A DNA stretch of 64,000 nt from Niastella soli (GTDB lineage: Bacteria > Bacteroidota > Bacteroidia > Chitinophagales > Chitinophagaceae), in NCBI RefSeq assembly GCF_017742245.1, contig NZ_JAGHKO010000001.1:2943061-3007060 (forward strand), written 5' to 3'. The position numbers and the translations under genes are program-made. Of this stretch, positions 1 to 9,335 are shown one piece after another; the stretch's first letter is position 1; the number at the start of each line of letters is the position of its first letter. The notes below the pieces were generated by a model. The model was not told the origin of the DNA and did not search any database. It saw only the letters and a program-made list of their open reading frames with translations.

Positions 1-920
1 CCTATTTTCAGGAAGTGCTGGAGCAGGATGCCCGGGGTGAGCGCGATTACATAGCGGAGATACCCCGCAAACCCGGCATTGTACGAAAAGTGGTGGTGGC
101 CACAGCTATGGCGGCTGCTATATTATTGATTATAGTGGCAGGGTATAGCTGGCTGGGAAATAAAAAGAAGCCCGAAATAGTGAAAGTGGAAACAAACACG
201 TCTTCGACAGTTGTAGTGCGGCATGAAATGAACACGTCGGGTAACGTAAAACGGTTGTTGTTACAAGACAGTTCTGAAATAATACTGGACCCCTTGAGTG
301 AAGTGACCTGGAACGAACCCTTCACCAATAACAGAAGGGATATCTTGTTAAATGGAAGAGCACAGTTCCATGTAGCAAAAGACAAAACAAGACCTTTTAC
401 CGTTTTTAGCGGACAAATAGCCACCACAGCCCTTGGCACCCGGTTTACAGTTACTGCTTTTGAGCAGTCGGCATATATAACAGTACAGTTGTTTGAAGGC
501 AAAGTAGTAGTGAAAGCGGCGGACAGTATTCAACCCCGGCTGAAAAAAGATTTCTACCTGTTACCTGGCGAAGAGTTATTGTATAATAACAAACAATATA
601 CAGCGCATGTACGCCGGTTTATAAAGGATCATACAACTGACACAAAAAATGAAGAAGCCGGAATGGACGACCAGCCCTTGTTACCGGTAGATAAGGGATC
701 GTGGTACATGTTCAATAACCAGCCATTGGCGCAGGTGTTTAAACAGTTGGAAGAGATGTATGGGGTTCACATCAGCTATTCGGAAAAGGACATACAAAAA
801 ATGTATTTCATAGGTAAGTTCAGCAAGAATGATTCGGTGAACAATATTCTGAAACAAATTGCTGCCCTTAATAATTTAACGGTGACCAGACAAAACGATA
901 CCTATATTATAAGCAGATAG
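1..920 (+). CDS. FecR-family anti-sigma factor (5' partial)
   Basis: The reading frame is open from the first bases of the window, so the N-terminus lies outside; the GTG at 15 is only an internal codon. About 305 residues are visible. A membrane segment at roughly residues 26-48 of the visible part is followed by a FecR domain (about 75-170) and a C-terminal DUF4974-like domain (about 230-300). FecR proteins of this kind sit in the inner membrane and control an ECF sigma factor in response to a TonB-dependent receptor. The SusC/SusD pair directly downstream fits that arrangement. The sigma factor gene would be expected upstream, outside the window. Family assignment is firm; the inducing substrate cannot be told. 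Confidence 0.93.
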   Translation, partial: YFQEVLEQDARGERDYIAEIPRKPGIVRKVVVATAMAAAILLIIVAGYSWLGNKKKPEIVKVETNTSSTVVVRHEMNTSGNVKRLLLQDSSEIILDPLSEVTWNEPFTNNRRDILLNGRAQFHVAKDKTRPFTVFSGQIATTALGTRFTVTAFEQSAYITVQLFEGKVVVKAADSIQPRLKKDFYLLPGEELLYNNKQYTAHVRRFIKDHTTDTKNEEAGMDDQPLLPVDKGSWYMFNNQPLAQVFKQLEEMYGVHISYSEKDIQKMYFIGKFSKNDSVNNILKQIAALNNLTVTRQNDTYIISR

Positions 921-999
921 TATTACTACATACTATATGATTGCGATAAGTATTCCGTAACTACGGCCAATCTTTCTTTAATATAAAACGACACGCCAT

Positions 1000-3900
1000 A
1001 TGAGATTTAATGTAATTAAGTCGGGGCCTTGCTATGCCCTTATCTTGCTACTACATCTCCTGCCAAAACTGCTGCAAGCACAGGAAAACTCAAGTATTGT
1101 AAAAGGTGTTGTTCAAAACAACAACGGCGACGCATTAGCGGGCGTCTCAGTGGTTATCCGCAACACCGCTAATAATTTTACCTCGGGCACCAGTACTGAC
1201 AGCACCGGTGTATTTACTTTTTCGCGCATCCCTGCTGGTGGGCCTTATAAATTTACTTTCTCCATAGTGGGCTATGAAAGTCAAACGTTATCCGGATATA
1301 ATATAAAAAGCGATATTACGCTTTCCCTGGTGGTGAAAATGAAGGACGCTGCCAATTCGCTGGACCAGGTGATCGTTATTGGTTATGGTTCACAACGGAA
1401 GCGGGCGGTAACCGGTTCGGTAGTTTCTGTAAGCGCCGAACAGTTTAAAGACCGTTCATCGAGTAACGTGGCTCAGTCCATTGAAGGCACAGTGCCGGGT
1501 GTGAACATTTCTACTACACAAGGCGCACCTGGCTTTGGTCCAACCATTCGCGTAAGAGGTATCAATTCCATTACCGCAGGTACAAATCCGTTGTATGTGG
1601 TTGATGGTATGGCCATGGAAAACTTTGACCTGAACATCATCAACGCCCAGGATATTCAATCAATAGAAATATTAAAAGATGCGGCCTCCGCGGCTATCTA
1701 CGGATCACGCGGCGCGAACGGAGTTATTATTGTAACCACCAAATTGGGCAAGGCCGGAAAACCACAGGTGAACCTGGCGTATGAGCAGGGACTGCAAAAA
1801 GTGACCAGGAAGGTGGAGGTGATGGATGCACAGCAATGGATCCAGTATTATATTGATGCACGTAATAATGCCTGGGTGGCATCAGGCCCTGGCCGTTCGG
1901 CCACCGATCCCAACAGTGCCCGGGGCGGCAATAAAACGTATTTAATTCCACCTGACTTTATAAACAATCCACAACAGTTTGGGAAAGGGACCGATTGGCA
2001 GGATGTTTTATTCAGAACGGCCCATTCACAAAACATCCAGGCTTCGATAAGCGGTGGGACCGATAGAGCCCAATATCTTTTTTCTGCCGGTTATTTAGAC
2101 CAGGATGCTGTAGTGATAGACAATTTTTATAAACGCCTGTCGCTGCGAATGAACATCCGGCAAAAGATAACGGAGAAAGTAACTGCGGGGTTGAATATTT
2201 CCTTTACCGGGAACCACAGCCGGATAGATGGGGTAGAGGGAAAGTCGGATGTAGTAAGCCTGGCCCAGCAAAGCGATCCTATATTTCCGGTATATAATGA
2301 AAATGGTAATCTCGGTTTCCTGGACCCCAATTCAACCTGGAACCGGTTTACGGCTTATGGCGTACAATTATGGCATCCCTATTCGCTGATCAAATATGCA
2401 AATAAGCGTAATAAGGTATACAATACCATTGGCGGTGGGTATATTGAGATCAAACCCATCAACGACCTTACATTCAAGAGCAGTGTTAATGCCATTCTTA
2501 CGCAACGCAATTACAACTGGTTCTGGCAAACAAATGCGGGGTATGGCTATAGTACTTTGTTGCCGGCTGAAGGCAGGTACCAGACCTATAACAACCTGAA
2601 CTGGCTTACAGAGAACTCGCTGTCGTACGATAAGGTGTTGGGTGATCATACCATTGGTGCATTGGTGGCGTATACGGCGCAAAAGCAACGCGGCGATACC
2701 TCACAACAACGGGGCACCAATTATCCCAACGACCTGGTACAAACATTAAATGCGGCCGGTACTCCTACTTTAAGTACTACTACTGCTGGTGAATGGGCGT
2801 TGTTGTCGTGGTTGTCGCGCGTAAGTTATAGTTACAAGAACCGGTATTTTTTGAATGGGACGATCAGGCGTGATGGTAGCTCCCGGTTTGGGCAGGCTTC
2901 CCGCTGGGGATATTTCCCATCCTTGTCAGTAGGCTGGTTGATCTCTGATGAATCGTTCATGCAAAGTGTCTCAGCCATCAACAATTTAAAGCTGCGGGTA
3001 AGTTATGGTGCAACGGGTAATAACCAGATCCCCAACTACGGTCCCATCAGTCTGATAGATGGCGTGAAATATGCCTATAGTGATAATGTGGTGAACGGTA
3101 GCCGGGTAACAACCATTCCCAATCCCAATCTGAAATGGGAAAAAACAACCCAGTTTAACGTCGGTTTTGATTTAACTGCTTTGAATAATCGGATCAATGT
3201 GACCGCAGATTTTTATAACTCCATTACCAAGGACCTGTTGTTGAATGTACCGGTACCCATCCTTACCGGGTTTGCCACCCAGTTAACGAATATTGGCCGG
3301 GTGCGTAACCGTGGGGTGGAACTGGCTATTTCATCAAAGAACATCGTGAACAGCGACCTTAAATGGACCACCGATTTTAATATTGCCGCCAACCGTAATA
3401 AAGTATTGCAGCTTGGTCCAAACAATGCACCGGTCATTGTAGAAGAATGGGGCAGCCGGTTTGTAACGGAGGTGGGGAAGCCTATCAGTAATTTTGTAGG
3501 CTATGTTTTCGATGGGGTGTATAATAATCAGGACGAGATCAATAAAGGGCCCCAATACGCTTCAGGGGTGGTGGTAACACCGGGCGATCCCAAAGTGCGG
3601 GATGTGACAGGGGAAGGTAAAATAGATGCAACTGATAGAACCATCCTGGGTAATGGCCAACCCGATTTTACTGCCGGTCTTACGAACACGGTCTCCTATA
3701 AAAATTTTGAGTTCTCCTTTATGCTACATGGCGTTTTCGGCAATGAGATCGTAAACCAGCAAACACGGTACAACAAATACTGGAACGACAGCCGCAATGC
3801 TTATGCCGCTATTGGCAATTACTGGAAATCGGAACAACAACCGGGGGATGGAAAAACATTTAAACCCAATGCTGAGTTCAAGGGGATGCAAACCCAGTTC

Positions 3901-4203
3901 AGCAGCTACTGGATAGAAGATGGCACGTTTGTAAGAATAAAAAATATTCGTTTATCATATACATTACCAAAGACAGTCTCTTCCAAATTATCATTCCGAA
4001 CTATGCGGGTGTATGTAAACGCGGAGAATGTGCATGTGTTCAGTAAATACCTTGGGTATGATCCTGAGAATAGCATCTACTCAACCGGTACCGATGCCGC
4101 AACCTCCAATACGCCATTTCCACCGGGATTAATGGTGGGGGCCGATTATGGAAGTTATCCCATCCCGCTTACGGTAACCTTTGGGTTAAAAGTAGATCTG
4201 TAA
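1000..4203 (+). CDS. SusC/RagA-family TonB-linked outer membrane protein
   Basis: 1067 residues. A signal peptide (about 1-28, ending LLQAQ) is followed by a carboxypeptidase-D regulatory-like beta domain (about 34-115), a plug domain (about 125-245, with VRGIN and YGSRGANGVI motifs) and a long beta-barrel to the C-terminus. The protein imports a ligand across the outer membrane, powered by TonB, together with the SusD lipoprotein encoded 207 bp downstream. No N-terminal STN (secretin/TonB short) domain is seen, although the upstream gene is a FecR, whose partner receptors often carry STN. Substrate unknown; a glycan or peptide is typical for the family. Confidence 0.95.
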   Translation: MRFNVIKSGPCYALILLLHLLPKLLQAQENSSIVKGVVQNNNGDALAGVSVVIRNTANNFTSGTSTDSTGVFTFSRIPAGGPYKFTFSIVGYESQTLSGYNIKSDITLSLVVKMKDAANSLDQVIVIGYGSQRKRAVTGSVVSVSAEQFKDRSSSNVAQSIEGTVPGVNISTTQGAPGFGPTIRVRGINSITAGTNPLYVVDGMAMENFDLNIINAQDIQSIEILKDAASAAIYGSRGANGVIIVTTKLGKAGKPQVNLAYEQGLQKVTRKVEVMDAQQWIQYYIDARNNAWVASGPGRSATDPNSARGGNKTYLIPPDFINNPQQFGKGTDWQDVLFRTAHSQNIQASISGGTDRAQYLFSAGYLDQDAVVIDNFYKRLSLRMNIRQKITEKVTAGLNISFTGNHSRIDGVEGKSDVVSLAQQSDPIFPVYNENGNLGFLDPNSTWNRFTAYGVQLWHPYSLIKYANKRNKVYNTIGGGYIEIKPINDLTFKSSVNAILTQRNYNWFWQTNAGYGYSTLLPAEGRYQTYNNLNWLTENSLSYDKVLGDHTIGALVAYTAQKQRGDTSQQRGTNYPNDLVQTLNAAGTPTLSTTTAGEWALLSWLSRVSYSYKNRYFLNGTIRRDGSSRFGQASRWGYFPSLSVGWLISDESFMQSVSAINNLKLRVSYGATGNNQIPNYGPISLIDGVKYAYSDNVVNGSRVTTIPNPNLKWEKTTQFNVGFDLTALNNRINVTADFYNSITKDLLLNVPVPILTGFATQLTNIGRVRNRGVELAISSKNIVNSDLKWTTDFNIAANRNKVLQLGPNNAPVIVEEWGSRFVTEVGKPISNFVGYVFDGVYNNQDEINKGPQYASGVVVTPGDPKVRDVTGEGKIDATDRTILGNGQPDFTAGLTNTVSYKNFEFSFMLHGVFGNEIVNQQTRYNKYWNDSRNAYAAIGNYWKSEQQPGDGKTFKPNAEFKGMQTQFSSYWIEDGTFVRIKNIRLSYTLPKTVSSKLSFRTMRVYVNAENVHVFSKYLGYDPENSIYSTGTDAATSNTPFPPGLMVGADYGSYPIPLTVTFGLKVDL

Positions 4204-4221
4204 CAAATTTCATCGGAGGCT

Positions 4222-4383
4222 GACCTGTAAGGTGCATCATTTGAGCTTGCATTAACAGAGGGTCCTGTTGCATCCGCCAAAGGCGGGACAAGCTCTGACA
4301 GGTCTAAATATTAAAAATGCTGACCTGTCAGGTTCGATCGATCCGCTTAATTGTTCAAGACCCTATGACGAACCTTACAGGTC
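4222..4383. repeat. hairpin-rich intergenic repeat, copy I (between susC and susD)
   Basis: The region has inverted GACCTGTMAGGT-type arms. One pair, 4322-4336 with 4369-4383, forms a 15-bp stem with one mismatch. The block 4270-4299 occurs as an exact 30-bp inverted copy at 20125-20154. The element fills the gap between susC and susD, so it is probably transcribed and could fold within the mRNA. Confidence 0.75.
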
Positions 4384-4410
4384 AGTTCCAGAATCTTCAA
4401 AACAGCATTT

Positions 4411-5856
4411 ATGAAAACGAAAATATTTCTTAGCATATTTTTCATTACTGCAATTATAACAGGTTGTAAAAAATCTTTCCTGGAACTGGCACCGGTTTCG
4501 AACAACAGTACCAATAACTTCTTTAAAACAAAAAGTGATTTTGACCTGGCCGTAAATAATGCCTATAGTACGTTGTATACTATGTACGGTCCAACAGGGT
4601 TGGTATCGTATTGTGGGGAATTAATGTCAGACAATGCGACTTTGTATACGGTGGCAGGTTCGGGCAGTATAACGGTGGGCGACCGGTGGGCGTTCCGCGA
4701 TTATACGCTGAACCCCGCCAACAATGTGGTAAACCAGCTTTGGAACGATTCCTATGTATCGTTATACAACCTGAATATAGTATTGGATAGAATACAGGAC
4801 GCCACTTCCCTCGATGCCGGATATGTAACCCAGGTAACAGCTGAAATGCGTTTTCTGCGGGGGATGTATTATTTCTATATGGTACAGGCCTGGGGCGATG
4901 TGCCGCTGGTGACCAAGCCCCTTACTCCGGGAGAAGCATTTACAACAGGCCGTACACCACGGGCAGAAGTATATAACCAGGTGATAGATGATTTAAAATA
5001 TGCAGGGGATAATTTAACTGCTCCTGATAAAGTACCTGCGGCAGGCCGGGCATCAAAGGGTGCCGCATTGACTTTGTTAGGCAAGGTATACCTGACAATG
5101 GGTAATAAAACGGCTGCGGCACAAACACTACAGCAAGTGTACAGTTCTTATAATGGAAATGCGTATAACCTGTTGCCTGAATTTGGCTCATTGTGGGGCG
5201 CTACACTGGCCCAGAAAAATACGAAGGAATCGATCTTCGAGATCCAGTATAAAGGGGGCGCCAACAACCCCTCCAGTACTTATTGGCCGGCTTTTGCGCC
5301 CTTTGAGAACTTTGCCATCACCCGCTTTGGCGGTGGTATGAACCAGGTTACCGATGACCTGTACAACGAATATGAAACAGGTGATAAAAGGCGGGATACT
5401 TCCTTTGAGCTGGGGTATTTAAAAGGCGGGAACTGGATAGCCATCAAGTTCCAGAAGAAATGGAAAGATGCCAATGCGCCCATCGTGAATGCCGCCGAAT
5501 CGTGCAACAATAACTTTATAATAATCCGGTATGCCGATGTGCTGCTGATGTTGACCGAAGCTACCGGTGATGTGCAATATATGAACAGGGTAAGGGCAAG
5601 GGCGGGATTGCCTTTGTATGGCACCGCAGGTTATCCGGCGGCCCAATATCCCACGCTCGACCTGGCCATAGAACATGAGCGCCGCATGGAGTTTGCGATG
5701 GAGTTTCACCGCTGGTTCGATCTGAAGCGAACAGGGCGGGCTGTTCCCGTTTTAAGCGCCAAAGGCAAACCGGTAAATGCCAATAAGCTGTTGTTGCCTA
5801 TACCCCAGTTTGCCCGAGACCAAAATCCCGATCTTGGACAGAACGATGGCTATTAA
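4411..5856 (+). CDS. SusD/RagB-family nutrient-binding outer membrane lipoprotein
   Basis: 481 residues. The N-terminus is a lipoprotein signal with Cys19 after an ITG lipobox. The mid-region motif FLRGMYYFYMVQAWGDVPLV and the C-terminal elements HERRMEFAMEFHRWFDLKR and LLPIPQ are characteristic of SusD proteins. It is anchored on the outer leaflet of the outer membrane and acts as a lid capturing ligand for the SusC channel encoded just upstream. The spacing to susC (207 bp) is filled by a structured repeat. Ligand not predictable from the sequence. Confidence 0.95.
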   Translation: MKTKIFLSIFFITAIITGCKKSFLELAPVSNNSTNNFFKTKSDFDLAVNNAYSTLYTMYGPTGLVSYCGELMSDNATLYTVAGSGSITVGDRWAFRDYTLNPANNVVNQLWNDSYVSLYNLNIVLDRIQDATSLDAGYVTQVTAEMRFLRGMYYFYMVQAWGDVPLVTKPLTPGEAFTTGRTPRAEVYNQVIDDLKYAGDNLTAPDKVPAAGRASKGAALTLLGKVYLTMGNKTAAAQTLQQVYSSYNGNAYNLLPEFGSLWGATLAQKNTKESIFEIQYKGGANNPSSTYWPAFAPFENFAITRFGGGMNQVTDDLYNEYETGDKRRDTSFELGYLKGGNWIAIKFQKKWKDANAPIVNAAESCNNNFIIIRYADVLLMLTEATGDVQYMNRVRARAGLPLYGTAGYPAAQYPTLDLAIEHERRMEFAMEFHRWFDLKRTGRAVPVLSAKGKPVNANKLLLPIPQFARDQNPDLGQNDGY

Positions 5857-5929
5857 GCGCAGTAAAACATTTTATTTAGCGACGTTTCGTTGGTTTATAT
5901 GCAGTCAGAACACAAGGCCGCAATGGCTA

Positions 5930-5957
5930 AAACCCTCCCGGTTTTCCGGGAGGGTTT
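5930..5957 (+). terminator. Rho-independent terminator after susD, bidirectional
   Basis: A perfect 12-bp stem (5930-5941 with 5946-5957) has a TTTT loop and T-rich flanks on both strands. It separates the converging susD and AhpD-like genes. Confidence 0.85.
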
Positions 5958-5981
5958 GTTGTTTATGAGGCGTATGTTGTA

Positions 5982-6530
5982 TTAAGCTACTGTTGCTGAC
6001 AGGGCTGGAGCGGCTGGGAAATCAACCGGAATTTGGGTGACTGCATACAGATAGTTGGTGATTGTTTTATCGCCAATTAAAATGATGGCATCAACCAGGT
6101 TTTCGTTGGTATAACCAACCTCAAAAAAGTTATTTACTGCTTCTTCGCTGGCTTTACCAAAATTCTCAACGAAGCTTTTAGACAAAGCAGCAAGGGCATT
6201 GTATTTAGCATCGAAAGAAACGACGCCGCTGCGGATCTCCAGTAGTTGCTCATCGGTAAAGCCATTTAATTTACCAATGGCGCTGTGGGCGGCCAAACAG
6301 TAATCACAATTATTTGCCTGACTAACGGCCAGGTTAACTACTTCTTTTTCTTTTGCTGTTAAGGAAGAAGGACCACCAGACAGGGCCAGGTATGTTCCCA
6401 GGGCATTTTTTGAATAAGCCATAGTTGCGAACAGATTGGGCACTTTACCTAATTTCTTTTTCAGGGTATCAAAAATGGCCTGGTTAGCTTCGGTAACGTT
6501 TTCTCTTGCAGGAACTGTGAAAGTTTTCAT
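5982..6530 (-). CDS. carboxymuconolactone decarboxylase / AhpD-like alkylhydroperoxidase family protein
   Basis: 182 residues from the ATG at 6530. The frame stays open to 6611, but the extra 27 residues are low-complexity and unlike the family, so 6530 is chosen. The AhpD core motif is present: Glu near residue 62, Cys75-x-x-Cys78 and His82 (NNCDYCLAAH). Members are all-helical and reduce peroxides with the vicinal thiols, or are uncharacterised. It is transcribed alone, between a shared terminator and the next minus-strand gene. The specific substrate is unknown. Confidence 0.9.
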   Translation of the reverse strand: MKTFTVPARENVTEANQAIFDTLKKKLGKVPNLFATMAYSKNALGTYLALSGGPSSLTAKEKEVVNLAVSQANNCDYCLAAHSAIGKLNGFTDEQLLEIRSGVVSFDAKYNALAALSKSFVENFGKASEEAVNNFFEVGYTNENLVDAIILIGDKTITNYLYAVTQIPVDFPAAPALSATVA

Positions 6531-6682
6531 TGTATTATTTTTTTGATTTGTGTTCGTCGTTGTTGACGATGTAAAATTGCAAAACAAAAGGCCCTTTCCT
6601 AATGAGCACATTTCCCGAAAACTTGTACTTTTTTCCCTAACCCGTATTTTCTGGATTAAAGGAAGGCCGGAAATGTTAAGGA

Positions 6683-6716
6683 AAACAAAAAGGCACCCCG
6701 TTTAAACGGGATGCCT
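6683..6716 (-). terminator. terminator of the EamA transporter gene
   Basis: The stem 6691-6716 has a self-complementary core and, read on the minus strand, is followed by a T-rich tract (6681-6690). It lies just after the stop codon of the transporter gene. Confidence 0.8.
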
Positions 6717-6722
6717 GATATC

Positions 6723-7592
6723 CTATTTATTCCTGCTATTTATATTCAAATAGACAATGGCGCAAAGCATGATCGCAATGCCAACCCACTGAATGCGATG
6801 GATAGGTTCTTTTAAAAGCAGGGAAGCGCATATAATGGCCACCGGCATTTCTGCCACCATGAGCACTGAGCTTACCGAGGCGCCAATTTTAGGAATGCCT
6901 TTGGCAAAAAGCACCGGCGGAATAATAGTGCCGAAAAGCGCTAACAGGCTCGTCCATTTGAAAAAAGATACATGTAACGGTATGCCCCCTGCTAACTGCT
7001 GGCAGTTTATGATCAGTATGGCCGCGGCTCCGCCAGATACTATTACAGCGCTTCTTTTTATGGAAGGGACCTCTTTGCCCACCTTACTATTGGCCACGAT
7101 ATAAATGGCATAGAAAAGCGCAGAAGCAAATGCGATACCAATGCCTTTAAAAGAAAGATCGTTGGCCGCCTGTAAGCCTCCGGTTGCCAGTATGGTGCCA
7201 ATAAGGATACAGCCAATGGCTATTAATAACCGCGCATTGGGTGTATTTTTCAGCAGGTACCAGTCGAGCAATACGGTGATCCAGGTAAATTGCATCAGGA
7301 TGATGATGGCAATGGAAGCAGGAATATATTTTACCGATAGGTAGTATAGAAATGTAGTTAACCCAATGGCAGCACCCGTCAATAATAATAGCATCCATTT
7401 TTTTACAGAGAGTGGGGCAGGCTTTTTCTCTTGTAATAAAGCAACAACCCAAAGTACCCCGGCGCCTAATAATGCCTGTACAAATGAAACCTGGGCCGCA
7501 TTAAAACCTTCTGTATACGAGAGTTTAACCAAAGAAGAAAGAACACCGTAGCTGCATGCTCCGGCAAAGACCAGGAGAATATATTTAGACAT
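6723..7592 (-). CDS. EamA/DMT-family inner membrane transporter
   Basis: 289 residues, almost entirely hydrophobic, with about ten membrane segments arranged as two EamA repeats of five. The first segment starts at residue 3 (YILLVFAGACSYGVLSSLV) and the second repeat near residue 150. The drug/metabolite transporter superfamily exports metabolites or amino acids; the substrate cannot be deduced. It is a monocistronic unit with its own terminator. The ATG at 7592 begins directly at the first membrane segment. Confidence 0.92.
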   Translation of the reverse strand: MSKYILLVFAGACSYGVLSSLVKLSYTEGFNAAQVSFVQALLGAGVLWVVALLQEKKPAPLSVKKWMLLLLTGAAIGLTTFLYYLSVKYIPASIAIIILMQFTWITVLLDWYLLKNTPNARLLIAIGCILIGTILATGGLQAANDLSFKGIGIAFASALFYAIYIVANSKVGKEVPSIKRSAVIVSGGAAAILIINCQQLAGGIPLHVSFFKWTSLLALFGTIIPPVLFAKGIPKIGASVSSVLMVAEMPVAIICASLLLKEPIHRIQWVGIAIMLCAIVYLNINSRNK

Positions 7593-7826
7593 TGTCTATT
7601 CGTTGTTTTGAATGTTGTAAAGTGGGGATGGTAAGCAGCAAACAGACAAAACAACTGGGTTTCCTATTACTTTAGGTAATGGGATGTCAATTGCAATAAA
7701 TGCAAAGGAATGATGTAACCGACAGCGAGTTGCCTGTTAAATAACAGGCGGAGGAAGAATAGAAAAAGATGATCTGAGTGCCATACAATTAGATTGAGGA
7801 AACAAATTTATTGAAAAATTGGCTGA

Positions 7827-8366
7827 TTAGCTGCCTTTTTCAAACGCTGCCCGGTCAATTTTATACCAGTTATGTGTAAAGCCATGGTATTCGAAGGTTT
7901 CTATAAAATGTAGCCCTACTTTGAGTAACACGTGATGGGAAGCGGTATTATTACTATCTGTTATGGCATAAACGGCCGGGGCCTGCAAGTCAGTAAAGGC
8001 ATAGGCCAGTGACACCCGGGCCGCCTCGGTGGCAATACCCCGCCCCCAGTATTTTTTAATAAGCCGGTAACCCAGATCGAGGTAATTGATGTGGTGATTG
8101 ATTGGTTCGGTGATCAGTTTCAATCCGGCCCAGCCTAAAAAGTTGTTGGTTTGTTTATCTATTACTGCCCACCGGCCGATGCCGTTAGTTATATATTGTT
8201 GCCTGATAAATTCAATCATTTTAGCGGCCTGTTCCCTGGTTTGAATAGGCTTATTACCCAGATACCGGTGTACTTCCGGGTCGTTGTCCAATTCAAAGAG
8301 CCCCTCTACGTCGGTAGGGAGAATTTCCCGTAAAATAAGCCGGTTGGTTTCAGCAAATATGCGCAT
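7827..8366 (-). CDS. GNAT-family N-acetyltransferase (RimJ/RimL type)
   Basis: 179 residues. The start TNRLILREILPTDVEGLFELDNDPEV is typical of RimJ/RimL-like acetyltransferases, and the acetyl-CoA binding region is visible as YRLIKKYWGRGIATEAARVSLAYAF near residues 101-125. It probably transfers acetyl from acetyl-CoA to an amine on a protein terminus or small molecule; the acceptor is unknown. It stands alone, with 234 bp of upstream non-coding sequence in which no gene is seen. Confidence 0.9.
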   Translation of the reverse strand: MRIFAETNRLILREILPTDVEGLFELDNDPEVHRYLGNKPIQTREQAAKMIEFIRQQYITNGIGRWAVIDKQTNNFLGWAGLKLITEPINHHINYLDLGYRLIKKYWGRGIATEAARVSLAYAFTDLQAPAVYAITDSNNTASHHVLLKVGLHFIETFEYHGFTHNWYKIDRAAFEKGS

Positions 8367-8391
8367 ATGGGTCGTTGTTCCTGAAGATACA

Positions 8392-8418
8392 AAGAAAAAA
8401 GGCTCCCTTGCGGAGCCT
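8392..8418 (-). terminator. terminator of the arsR-AHSA1 unit
   Basis: A GGCTCC/GGAGCC stem at 8401-8417 with a 5-nt loop is followed on the minus strand by a T-rich run (8391-8400). It lies 14 bases past the AHSA1 stop codon. Confidence 0.8.
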
Positions 8419-8431
8419 CCTTGGTTTTAAT

Positions 8432-8896
8432 TTATTGATGGACCTGCCTGGTAAGATATGCCTGCAGCTTCTCTATATTTTGCTTTAATCCCTCGTCTGC
8501 TTTGAACGTTTTAACCGTTTGTATAAACTCCTCAGCTGTTTCAAACAGCATATGCCAACTGATGTTTGTTTGATCGCCTTGCGGGTCAAAGGTAATGGTG
8601 GCAACAAATTTGGGCCCTGTAATATGTTCGTATACGATCTTCTTAAACGGAATGATCTCTTTAAAAATGCTTTTGTTTTTATAATCGGTGCCATCTGGCC
8701 CATGCATGATCAGGTTCCATTCCCCACCTGGCTGCAGGTCCATTTCCTGGATGGTATTGGTGAAGTCATTAGGGCCCCACCATAAGGCGATATGTTCCGG
8801 ATTGGTCCATACTTCCCATACTAATTCTACAGGAGCATCCAGTACCCGGGTGATCAATAATTCACGATCGGACGTGTTACTTTTTCTTTTTTCCAT
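8432..8896 (-). CDS. SRPBCC / AHSA1-domain protein
   Basis: 154 residues from ATG 8896; the frame extends to 8932 but would overlap the upstream gene more deeply, and the family begins close to the MEKRKSNTS start. The sequence LLITRVLDAPVELVWEVWTNPEHIALWWGP is the hallmark of the Activator of Hsp90 ATPase homology 1-like / START-like fold, which has a ligand-binding cavity. It overlaps the 3' end of the ArsR-type gene by 20 bp, so the two are co-transcribed and probably translationally coupled. ArsR + AHSA1 pairs are a recurrent arrangement; the ligand is unknown. Confidence 0.92.
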   Translation of the reverse strand: MEKRKSNTSDRELLITRVLDAPVELVWEVWTNPEHIALWWGPNDFTNTIQEMDLQPGGEWNLIMHGPDGTDYKNKSIFKEIIPFKKIVYEHITGPKFVATITFDPQGDQTNISWHMLFETAEEFIQTVKTFKADEGLKQNIEKLQAYLTRQVHQ

Positions 8897-9218
8897 ATCG
8901 TTCTTTTTTAAGTTTGGCAACATATTTTTCAAGCTTGTCTAACCGGCTTTCCCAATGCTGACGATATTGATCAATAAACTCAGCCACTTCACCCAGCTTG
9001 CTAAGATCAGCTTCACAAAACCGGTCGCGGCCCTGCTGTTTAATAATAACAAGGCCACAGTCTGTCAATACTTTTACATGCAGAGATATTGCCTGCTGGG
9101 TCATGTCGAACTGCGCGGCAATGGAAGTGATATTCTGCGGTGTTTCTGAAATAATATTTATAATGGCCCGCCGGGTAGGGTCGGCAATGGCCTGGTATAC
9201 ATCACGTCTGGCTTTCAT
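8877..9218 (-). CDS. ArsR-type winged-helix transcriptional repressor
   Basis: 113 residues from ATG 9218; the open frame upstream to 9269 would run through the operator region and is not family-like. DPTRRAIINIISE followed by ITSIAAQFDMTQQAISLHVKVLTDCGLVIIKQQGRDRFCEA is the ArsR winged helix. No cluster of metal-binding cysteines is visible, so a metal effector is not supported. Two near-identical palindromes directly upstream (9223-9240 and 9249-9266) are probable self-operators. It is followed by an overlapping AHSA1 gene. Confidence 0.92.
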   Translation of the reverse strand: MKARRDVYQAIADPTRRAIINIISETPQNITSIAAQFDMTQQAISLHVKVLTDCGLVIIKQQGRDRFCEADLSKLGEVAEFIDQYRQHWESRLDKLEKYVAKLKKERYGKKKK

Positions 9219-9222
9219 GATA

Positions 9223-9266
9223 TACAAGTAAGTTCTTGTAAATATACGCACAAGTATTTGCTTGTG
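9223..9266. promoter_or_regulatory. paired operator palindromes upstream of the ArsR-type gene
   Basis: TACAAG-N6-CTTGTA at 9223-9240 and CACAAG-N6-CTTGTG at 9249-9266 have the same arm and spacer lengths, with centres 26 bp apart. Their position 5 bp upstream of the repressor start supports autorepression. They could also affect the divergent ywbE gene. Confidence 0.75.
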
Positions 9267-9335
9267 CAATTTTAGACAAACTTTTTTTGAAAGCCTGCTT
9301 TCTGTTATTTTTACAGCGAATTAAAAAAAGAGTAT

